Origin: Myxococcales bacterium
Lineage (GTDB): Bacteria; Myxococcota; Polyangia; Polyangiales; Polyangiaceae
Assembly (NCBI GenBank): GCA_020430865.1
Contig: JAGQIY010000093.1
Location: 1 to 9,898 of the forward strand
Length of the DNA: 9,898 bases
Direction of reading: 5' to 3'
The notes under the pieces are model-generated. The model saw nothing but the letters and a program-made list of their open reading frames with translations, was not told the origin of the DNA and searched no databases. Positions 1-4,808 of the stretch are shown here, in pieces; within the stretch, counting starts at the first letter, position 1; each line of letters opens with the position of its first letter. The position numbers and the translations under genes were made by a program.

Positions 1-81
1 CTTCTTCTTGCTCGGCGCCTTCTTCTTGCTCGGCGCCTTCTTCTTGCTCGGCGCCTTCTTCTTGCTCGGCGCCTTCTTCTT
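1..81. repeat. Perfect 18-bp tandem repeat inside a coding region
   Basis: The unit CTTCTTCTTGCTCGGCGC occurs four times without mismatch at 1-18, 19-36, 37-54 and 55-72. A nine-base partial copy follows at 73-81. The array continues beyond the left edge, so its full copy number is unknown. Read on the minus strand each unit encodes APSKKK in frame, so gain or loss of a unit changes protein length by six residues without a frameshift. Identity at silent positions points to recent slippage or recombination rather than old conserved repeats. Confidence 0.9.
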
Positions 82-114
82 GGATGCTCTGCTTGCGGAT
101 CGCGTGCTCACCAT
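1..114 (-). CDS. Lysine-rich APSKKK-repeat protein, N-terminal fragment
   Basis: This partial minus-strand gene starts at the ATG at 114-112 and runs off the left edge after 38 codons with no stop. A strong ribosome binding site, GGAGGG, lies 3 nt before the ATG and decides the start. The protein begins MVSTRSASRASKKK and continues with four exact APSKKK hexapeptides (residues 15-38). Such Lys/Ala/Pro/Ser-rich, histone H1-like segments are common in myxobacterial proteins, either as a basic nucleic-acid-binding tail or as a disordered extension in front of a folded domain. What follows the repeat is outside the window, so no function can be given. The gene lies 97 bp downstream of the methyltransferase on the same strand and may share its transcript or use its own promoter. 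The start and frame are well supported; the identity is not. Confidence 0.66.
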   Translation of the reverse strand, partial: MVSTRSASRASKKKAPSKKKAPSKKKAPSKKKAPSKKK

Positions 115-163
115 CGGCCCTCCGTTTCCGCCCGAGCGTCGAGCGGTACCCGCATCTTCATTT

Positions 164-176
164 GACCTCGGAGGTC
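164..176. promoter_or_regulatory. Small perfect inverted repeat, candidate operator
   Basis: GACCTC-G-GAGGTC is a perfect 6-bp inverted repeat around one central base. It lies in the 97-bp gap upstream of the lysine-rich gene. On the minus strand it sits between a TTGCGC hexamer and GAAGAT, which could be a poor -35/-10 pair spaced 18 bp. It may be a protein-binding site. Six-base palindromes also arise by chance in high-GC DNA, so support is weak. Confidence 0.25.
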
Positions 177-211
177 TGCGCAAGGCGCACGCGTGTGGCA
201 AGTGTGAAGGT

Positions 212-967
212 TCAGCCAGGTCGCCGGCAGAGCCAGACCTGGTCGTGGGCGCCATCGTCCAGTGGTCGGTCGATCAACTCCACCGCGTAGCCAGCACCCT
301 CGAGCAGTCGTCGCCAGGTCTCGCGCGGGAAGAGACCATTCCTCTGTTGCTCGTGGTACGCTGACACTCGCCCTGCTTCGCGCAGCAACACCGCGTACTC
401 CACGGCGAACCAGCAATCCCCAGGCTCCGGGTCCCAGCTCCACTCGGTGCAGCGGAGCTGCCGCACGGCGTCGCCAGACTCCCAGCAGACTGTATCCTCC
501 TGGAAACTTTCGGCGAAGCAGTCTGGGGCAAAGATCGCCGCTCCGCCAGGCGCGGTGTGGGCGTAGGCGGTGTCGATGGCCGAAGCGAGGTCCTCCTCGC
601 TCAGCATGTACATCACCGCATCATGCACGAACACGAGATCGAACTCTCGCCCCAGACGCAGGCTTCGCATGTCCCCCGGCGCGTGCTCACACTCGGGGTT
701 CAACTCCCGACTCAGGTCGAGCATGCCCTCGGACAGATCGGTGAGCGTGCATCGGTAGTATCGCTTCAAGTGAACGGCGTTGTGCCCCGCACCGGCTCCC
801 AGCTCCAGCAGAGTCTCCGCGTGAGGCGCTGCCGCTACGAAGCCCGCGCGGTAGGCGGCAGCCTCGGCGGCGTACTCCTCCGGTGGAGTGAATAGACGGT
901 AGAAATGGGTCCATTCCGAGTAGAGCTTCACCGCCAAGAACCTGCTGGAAGGTTCCACTCGTTGCAA
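212..967 (-). CDS. Class I SAM-dependent methyltransferase
   Basis: This 251-residue cytoplasmic enzyme has a Rossmann-type methyltransferase fold. Motif I, which binds S-adenosylmethionine, is LLELGAGAGHN at residues 53-63. An acidic residue follows at the end of strand 2 (D77 in TLTDLSEGML), GDM at 98-100 matches the adenine-side loop, and FDLVFVHDAVMYM (109-121) and APGGAAIFAPD (139-149) match motifs II and III. There is no signal peptide or membrane segment. The acceptor substrate cannot be read from the sequence. The start is uncertain. The TTG at 967 has GGAG six bases upstream. The GTG at 931 would give a protein beginning MKLYSEW, which is how many relatives begin, but its ribosome site is weaker. 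The gene follows nhaR by 46 bp on the same strand and precedes the lysine-rich protein gene, so a shared transcript is possible. Confidence 0.85.
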   Translation of the reverse strand: MQRVEPSSRFLAVKLYSEWTHFYRLFTPPEEYAAEAAAYRAGFVAAAPHAETLLELGAGAGHNAVHLKRYYRCTLTDLSEGMLDLSRELNPECEHAPGDMRSLRLGREFDLVFVHDAVMYMLSEEDLASAIDTAYAHTAPGGAAIFAPDCFAESFQEDTVCWESGDAVRQLRCTEWSWDPEPGDCWFAVEYAVLLREAGRVSAYHEQQRNGLFPRETWRRLLEGAGYAVELIDRPLDDGAHDQVWLCRRPG

Positions 968-1013
968 GCTCAGCTCCGAAACCCGAGCCCCCCGAGACGG
1001 CGCGGGCGAGCGC

Positions 1014-1916
1014 TCACTCGGAGAAGAGCTCGTGCCGCGCTGCCTCGGAGATGGCGACTACGGCTGGGTTCTTCAGCTTGCGTTCGCCGGAGATGGCGTA
1101 GAAGCGCTCGCGCGCCCCCTCGAGCTGCCCCACCAAGCGCACCCCGTGCTGACGAGTCAACTCGTCCGCGAGCAGGCTCGGCGCCGGGAACAGCCCCACG
1201 CCGTCGGCGCCAAACACCTTGAGCAGCGCTGAGTCCGCGCACTCGACGATCACGCGTGGGGAGATGCCATGACGATCGAAGAACTGGTTCAAGCTACGGC
1301 GCAGCGTCAACGTCTCCAGCGGCAAGAGCATCGGCGCGTTGTCCAGGGAGCGGGGAAAGTCCTTCTGATACTGGGTGCTGAGCCGCTTGCTGGCAAACAG
1401 GCTGACCCCGGTCTCGCCCAGCAGGTGATTGTAGGCGCGGATCGCGCTGCCCGACGGAACTGGCGTGTCCGAGATCACCAGATCGAGTTTGTGCAACGCA
1501 AGCTCCGCCAGCAGTCGCTCTGCCGTATCCTCGTGGCACACGAGACGCACCCGTTCCTCCAAGCCCAGGGCGGGCTCCAGCAGACGCCGCACGATGAGCT
1601 TTGGCACGACGTCCACGATACCGACGTCGAGGCGCACCGGTTGCCCTGTCGAGCGCCCCTTCACCGTGTCGACCATCTCCCGCCCCAGGCTGAAGATCTC
1701 ATCGGCATAGCGATAGACCACGCGGCCCATCTCGGTCAGCTCGAGCTTGCGCCCGACCTTGGTGAAGAGCTTCTCTCCGAGCTGCTCTTCCAGGGCGTGG
1801 ACCTGAGCGCTCAGCGTGGGGTGAGACAGGCGGAGCACCTTTCCCGCAGGAACCAGTCCGCCCTCCCTGGCGACCATCCAGAAGTACAAGAGGTGATGGT
1901 AGTTCAGCCACTCCAT
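1014..1916 (-). CDS. nhaR: NhaR-like LysR-family transcriptional regulator
   Basis: This 300-residue LysR-type regulator has an N-terminal winged helix-turn-helix (about residues 4-63) and a periplasmic-binding-protein-like effector domain (about 90-300). It resembles E. coli NhaR rather than LysR proteins in general. The features seen are NYHHLLYFW near the N-terminus, ALEEQLGEKLF, VYRYADEIFSLGREM at 68-82, HKLDLVISD in the effector domain and SALLKVFGADGVGLFPAPS later on. E. coli NhaR activates the Na+/H+ antiporter gene nhaA in response to Na+ and also controls osmC and pga. No antiporter gene lies in this window. The immediate divergent neighbour is an Alx/TerC-type membrane protein, which is the natural candidate target by LysR convention. 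There is no Shine-Dalgarno sequence before the ATG, and a TATAAT box sits six bases upstream. Family assignment is firm; the target and inducer are inferred. Confidence 0.92.
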   Translation of the reverse strand: MEWLNYHHLLYFWMVAREGGLVPAGKVLRLSHPTLSAQVHALEEQLGEKLFTKVGRKLELTEMGRVVYRYADEIFSLGREMVDTVKGRSTGQPVRLDVGIVDVVPKLIVRRLLEPALGLEERVRLVCHEDTAERLLAELALHKLDLVISDTPVPSGSAIRAYNHLLGETGVSLFASKRLSTQYQKDFPRSLDNAPMLLPLETLTLRRSLNQFFDRHGISPRVIVECADSALLKVFGADGVGLFPAPSLLADELTRQHGVRLVGQLEGARERFYAISGERKLKNPAVVAISEAARHELFSE

Positions 1917-1922
1917 GCCGAG

Positions 1923-1928
1923 ATTATA
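1923..1928 (-). promoter_or_regulatory. Consensus -10 box (TATAAT) of nhaR
   Basis: On the minus strand the sequence reads TATAAT, then CTCGGC, then the nhaR ATG. A consensus -10 placed here would start transcription about seven bases later, at or next to the A of the start codon, giving a leaderless mRNA. That agrees with the absence of a ribosome binding site. No good -35 hexamer is found 16-18 bp upstream: TTGTAG is present but only 12 bp away. The promoter may therefore be weak or need an activator. Confidence 0.5.
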
Positions 1929-1950
1929 TGTCGTCTCAGCCTACAAGTAG

Positions 1951-1967
1951 CGTCCAAATTATCGTCC
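1951..1967. promoter_or_regulatory. Direct repeat in the nhaR/terC spacer, possible regulator site
   Basis: CGTCC occurs at 1951-1955 and again at 1963-1967, separated by AAATTAT. This gives a 12-bp period in an otherwise GC-rich stretch. A short dyad, CTAC-AA-GTAG, sits just upstream at 1941-1950. LysR regulators usually bind in such divergent spacers, so this is a plausible place for NhaR binding. The motifs are short and no defined NhaR consensus was matched. Confidence 0.25.
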
Positions 1968-2005
1968 TGGTCGACACAATGCGCTGGCCCTAGATGCTAC
2001 GGGCA

Positions 2006-2956
2006 ATGCCCTTCGACACCATTGGTTCTCCACTGCTCTGGCTCGGCTTCCTGGGGTTCGTGCTGGTGATGCTGGCCATCGATCTCGGCGTGTTCCACAA
2101 GCAGGCCCACGAGGTCAGCCTCAAGGAAGCCGGGATCTGGAGCGCGGTCTGGGTCGCCCTGGCGCTGGTGTTCAACGCCGGGGTCTACATCTGGTTCGGC
2201 CCCCAGCGGGGCTTGGAGTTCACGACCGGCTATCTGCTCGAAAAGGCGCTCGCCGTCGACAACATCTTCGTCTTCGTGATCATCTTCGCGACCTTCCGGG
2301 TGCCGGCGCTCTACCAGCACCGGGTGCTGTTCTGGGGCGTGATCGGGGCGCTGGTCTTGCGCGCGGGTTTCATCCTCGCGGGTGGTGCGTTCATCCAGCG
2401 CTTCCACTGGGCGATCTACGTCTTCGGCGGCATCCTCGCGGTAACCGGGATCAAGCTCATGATGCAGAAGGAAGAGGCGGTCGAGCCGGAGAAGAGCCTG
2501 GCGATCCGCGCGTTCCGCCGCGTCGTGCCTGTCTGGCCCCAGTTCGAGGGTGATCGCTTCTTCGTCAAGCGGGATGGCCGACGCATGGCGACGCCGCTGC
2601 TCCTGGCGCTGGTTGCCGTGGAGGTGAGCGACGTGATCTTCGCGGTCGACTCCATCCCCGCGATCTTCGCCATCACGACCGATCCGTTCATCGTCTTCAC
2701 CTCGAACATCTTCGCCATCCTGGGCCTGCGCTCGATGTACTTCCTGCTCGCCGGCGTGATCTCCAAGTTCCACTACCTCAAGCTCGGGCTGTCCTTCGTC
2801 CTGGTGTTCGTTGGCGCGAAGATGTTGCTGATGAGCTTCGTCAAGATCCCGGTGCTGGTCTCGCTGGCGATCATCGCGGGGATCCTGCTGCTCTCGGTGC
2901 TCGCCTCCTGGCTGCGCCCACCGGCGACGGCTCCGGAAGGCTCGGCGCCGAACTGA
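2006..2956 (+). CDS. TerC/Alx-family integral membrane protein
   Basis: This polytopic inner-membrane protein has 316 residues from the ATG at 2006, or 320 from the ATG at 1994. The later start is preferred because MPFDTIGSPLLWLGF lines up with the N-terminus of E. coli Alx; neither start has a clear ribosome site. Membrane segments cover most of residues 9-300. The family motifs are intact: EKALAVDN (79-86), EVSDVIFAVDSIPAI (206-220) and TTDPF (224-228). The buried acidic residues D26, D85, E206, D209 and D215 are the type thought to coordinate a metal ion. Alx is induced by alkaline pH and linked to manganese export, and TerC proteins are tied to tellurite resistance and to metal loading of exported enzymes. 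The sequence is closer to Alx than to plasmid TerC. No tellurite operon genes are nearby. The gene is divergent from nhaR and ends 21 bp before the repair gene, so co-transcription is possible. Confidence 0.92.
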   Translation: MPFDTIGSPLLWLGFLGFVLVMLAIDLGVFHKQAHEVSLKEAGIWSAVWVALALVFNAGVYIWFGPQRGLEFTTGYLLEKALAVDNIFVFVIIFATFRVPALYQHRVLFWGVIGALVLRAGFILAGGAFIQRFHWAIYVFGGILAVTGIKLMMQKEEAVEPEKSLAIRAFRRVVPVWPQFEGDRFFVKRDGRRMATPLLLALVAVEVSDVIFAVDSIPAIFAITTDPFIVFTSNIFAILGLRSMYFLLAGVISKFHYLKLGLSFVLVFVGAKMLLMSFVKIPVLVSLAIIAGILLLSVLASWLRPPATAPEGSAPN

Positions 2957-2977
2957 TCCCGCGCTACCCTGTGGCGC

Positions 2978-4225
2978 ATGCCGAAGGCAGCGCGGGCGCG
3001 GAGGGGCGCAGGGGAGGCGACTCGACCAGCGAAGGGGGCTCGAGGTCGAGGGAGCAGCGCCCCCGAGCTCTCCGCGTGCTCGTTTCCCACCGCCATCGGC
3101 GACTGCGCCCTGGTCTGGAGCGACGCGGGCGTGGTGGGCTTCCAGCTCCCCGAGGCGACGCCGACGCTGACGCTCGAGACGCTGCGTCAACGTTTCCCTG
3201 CAGCAATCATCATGGAACCGCCGGACGTCCTGGCCCGGGTCATCGATGGTGTGACTCGCCTGCTCGCCGGTGAGGCCGTCGACCTCTCGCAGACGCCCCT
3301 CGACCTGAGCGGGGTGCCGCCGTTCCACCGCCGCGTCTACGAGGTCGCCAGGCACATCCCGAGCGGGACGACGCGCAGCTACGGTGAGCTGGCGCGTGAA
3401 GTGGGCTCCCCCGGAGCGAGTCGCGCCGTTGGACGAGCGATGGGCCAGAACCCGATCGCGGTGATCGTGCCTTGCCACCGCGTGACCGCGGCCGGAGGCA
3501 AGCTCGGCGGCTTCTCGGCCCACGGCGGGGTGCAAACCAAGCAGCGCTTGCTGGAGATCGAGCGCGCCGCCGGGCTCGAGTTGCCATTCGACCGCCACGC
3601 CGCGCGGAAGCACCTGCGCAAGGCGGATCCCGTTCTGCGAGTCCTGATCGACAGAGTCGGCGACTTCGCGCTGCGGCCCCGTCCGACGCCCAGCGTGTTT
3701 CGTGCCCTGGCCCGCGCCATCGTCTATCAACAGCTCTCCGCAAAGGCCGCCGGAACCATCCACGGGCGCCTGTGCGATGCCTGCACCAAGCCCCGCGATG
3801 GGGGGGGACACGGCCTCGAGCCAGAGCGCCTGCTGAAGCTCAGCAACGAGCAGCTCGCTGCCGCAGGGATCAGTCAGAACAAGCGACTCGCCCTGCAAGA
3901 CCTCGCGCGCCGCGCCGTCGACGGTCGACTCCCGGACTTCGAGACCGCGCAGGCGCTGGCCGACGAAGCACTGATCGAAGAGCTGACACAGGTGCGCGGC
4001 ATCGGGCGCTGGAGCGCACAGATGTTCCTGATCTTCCACCTTGGGCGCCCCGACGTGCTGCCCACGGACGATCTCAGCGTGCGCAAGGCGTTCGGTCTGG
4101 TCTTCGGGGTGAGAGAGCCCTCGGCGGCGATGCTCGAGGCCCACGGAGAACGCTGGAAGCCTTACCGTAGCGTAGCCAGCTGGTACCTCTGGCAGGCACT
4201 GGATCGGCAGCTCTACCCCGAGTAG
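2978..4225 (+). CDS. Ogt-AlkA fusion: O6-alkylguanine alkyltransferase plus 3-methyladenine glycosylase
   Basis: This 415-residue DNA-repair protein has two catalytic domains in one uninterrupted frame. Residues 1-30 are a basic, low-complexity leader. Residues 33-200 form an Ogt/MGMT-type alkyltransferase: an N-terminal subdomain, then IPSGTTRSYGELA (127-139) and the active site VPCHRV (164-169), with C166 as the suicide alkyl acceptor. Residues 205-415 form an AlkA-type glycosylase of the HhH-GPD superfamily. IVYQQLSAKAA (248-258) lies in the helical core, the helix-hairpin-helix is LTQVRGIGRWSAQMF (336-350), and the acidic pair D364/D365 in LPTDDLSVRK corresponds to the catalytic Asp of E. 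coli AlkA (FLPDDYLIK). The first half would reverse O6-methylguanine; the second would excise N3-methyladenine and related bases. The Ada methylphosphotriester (metal-binding) and AraC domains are absent, so it is not an Ada regulator. No strong ribosome site precedes the ATG. Confidence 0.93.
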   Translation: MPKAARARRGAGEATRPAKGARGRGSSAPELSACSFPTAIGDCALVWSDAGVVGFQLPEATPTLTLETLRQRFPAAIIMEPPDVLARVIDGVTRLLAGEAVDLSQTPLDLSGVPPFHRRVYEVARHIPSGTTRSYGELAREVGSPGASRAVGRAMGQNPIAVIVPCHRVTAAGGKLGGFSAHGGVQTKQRLLEIERAAGLELPFDRHAARKHLRKADPVLRVLIDRVGDFALRPRPTPSVFRALARAIVYQQLSAKAAGTIHGRLCDACTKPRDGGGHGLEPERLLKLSNEQLAAAGISQNKRLALQDLARRAVDGRLPDFETAQALADEALIEELTQVRGIGRWSAQMFLIFHLGRPDVLPTDDLSVRKAFGLVFGVREPSAAMLEAHGERWKPYRSVASWYLWQALDRQLYPE

Positions 4226-4243
4226 CGCGTCGATCTCTCGCCA

Positions 4244-4263
4244 TTCCGCGGACTTGGGCGGAA
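4244..4263 (+). terminator. Weak hairpin after the repair gene
   Basis: TTCCGC and GCGGAA form a perfect 6-bp stem with an eight-base loop, beginning 19 bp after the stop codon of the Ogt-AlkA gene. No run of T follows, so it is not a canonical intrinsic terminator. It may aid Rho-dependent termination or only protect the mRNA 3' end. It lies between the repair gene and the MarR promoter. Confidence 0.3.
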
Positions 4264-4302
4264 CCTGCAGCGACGCAGCCCGAGCCTGCGGCGATGAGCG
4301 CG

Positions 4303-4329
4303 TTGGTCGCTCGCTACCGCCCATATAGT
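4303..4329 (+). promoter_or_regulatory. Candidate promoter of the MarR-oxidoreductase operon
   Basis: TTGGTC (4303-4308) and TATAGT (4324-4329) make a possible -35/-10 pair, but the 15-bp spacer is shorter than ideal. The -10 box overlaps the left arm of the palindromic operator that follows. Transcription would start near 4336, about 45 bases before the MarR ATG. A repressor bound to the palindrome would block RNA polymerase directly. Confidence 0.45.
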
Positions 4330-4344
4330 TCGCTAGTGAACTAT
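4325..4344. promoter_or_regulatory. 20-bp palindromic operator, probably for the adjacent MarR protein
   Basis: The sequence ATAGTTCGCTAGTGAACTAT has perfect 7-bp arms (ATAGTTC/GAACTAT) and a CTAG centre. Only one symmetric base pair breaks full dyad symmetry. MarR-family dimers typically bind AT-containing palindromes of 16-20 bp close to their own promoters, and this layout fits that rule. The site is an AT-rich island in GC-rich DNA, 38 bp upstream of the MarR start codon, and it overlaps the -10 box. Autorepression together with control of the downstream oxidoreductase is the simplest reading. Binding by this particular protein is inferred from position and symmetry. Confidence 0.75.
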
Positions 4345-4382
4345 CGGCTCGGCTCGTTCCTGAAGCCGGCCAGGAAGAGCCC

Positions 4383-4808
4383 ATGGCAAGACCCAGGATC
4401 TACGCGCTGCTCCAGCGTGCTCAGCAAGCCACCAAGCGACGCGCCGACCACGAGTTGCTCCAGGCCGTGGGCATCACCGCAGCGCAGCTCGGAGTGCTCT
4501 TCTGCCTCGAGGCGCGCCCGGAACAACAACAGCAACAGCTGGCGCGCAGCCTGGGCGTGGCCAAGAGCGCAATCACCAGCATGGTCGCACGCCTCGAAGC
4601 GGAGTCGCTGGTCGCGCGTCGGTCGGCGCCGGGTGATGCCCGCGCCTTCCAGCTCGCCCTCACCCCCGAAGGCAAGGCTCGCGTGGCGAGAGCAAGGCAC
4701 GTTCACCGACGGCTCAACGCCGAGCTCTACGCCGGGTTCAGTGACGCAGAGCTGGAGCTCGTCGCCCGCTTCCTGCGCAGGGCCTCGCTAATAGGAGAAC
4801 GCTCATGA
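4383..4808 (+). CDS. MarR-family transcriptional regulator
   Basis: This 141-residue cytoplasmic DNA-binding protein has the typical MarR length. ITAAQLGVLFCLEARP (31-46) leads into a winged helix-turn-helix: QLARSLGVAKSAITSMVARLEAESL (about 52-76), in which AKSAITSMVARLE is the recognition helix. The wing is VARRSAPGDARAFQLALTPEG (77-97), where DAR stands for the usual DxR. The flanking helices 1-30 and 105-135 form the dimer interface. The start is supported by AGGAAGAG just before the ATG. A tract of five glutamines (48-52) precedes the DNA-binding helix and is unusual for the family. The only cysteine is C41, so an OhrR-like N-terminal redox cysteine is absent and the inducer may be a small ligand. 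The stop overlaps the next start as ATGA, which couples its translation to the oxidoreductase. It probably represses both genes through the palindrome upstream. Confidence 0.92.
   Translation: MARPRIYALLQRAQQATKRRADHELLQAVGITAAQLGVLFCLEARPEQQQQQLARSLGVAKSAITSMVARLEAESLVARRSAPGDARAFQLALTPEGKARVARARHVHRRLNAELYAGFSDAELELVARFLRRASLIGERS

Noticed and set aside
1..81. Tandem repeat considered as a CRISPR array
   Set aside because: Units are 18 bp and directly adjacent with no spacers, and they encode a peptide in frame.
188..195. Palindrome CACGCGTG as a regulator site
   Set aside because: An 8-bp GC-rich palindrome is expected by chance at this composition, and nothing supports its use.
8..364. 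Plus-strand frame encoding a hydrophobic LLGAFF repeat that resembles membrane segments
   Set aside because: It is the complement of the APSKKK repeat. The minus-strand reading has a strong ribosome site, whereas this frame crosses the end of the methyltransferase gene.
1917..2005. yybP-ykoY manganese riboswitch upstream of the Alx-like gene
   Set aside because: The spacer is under 90 bp, also holds the nhaR promoter, and shows no matching conserved loops.
1997..4384. Antisense open frame of 795 codons opposite the terC and Ogt-AlkA genes
   Set aside because: It is a by-product of high GC on the opposite strand. Its protein is rich in His, Asp, Glu and Arg without domains, and the sense strand encodes two clear families.
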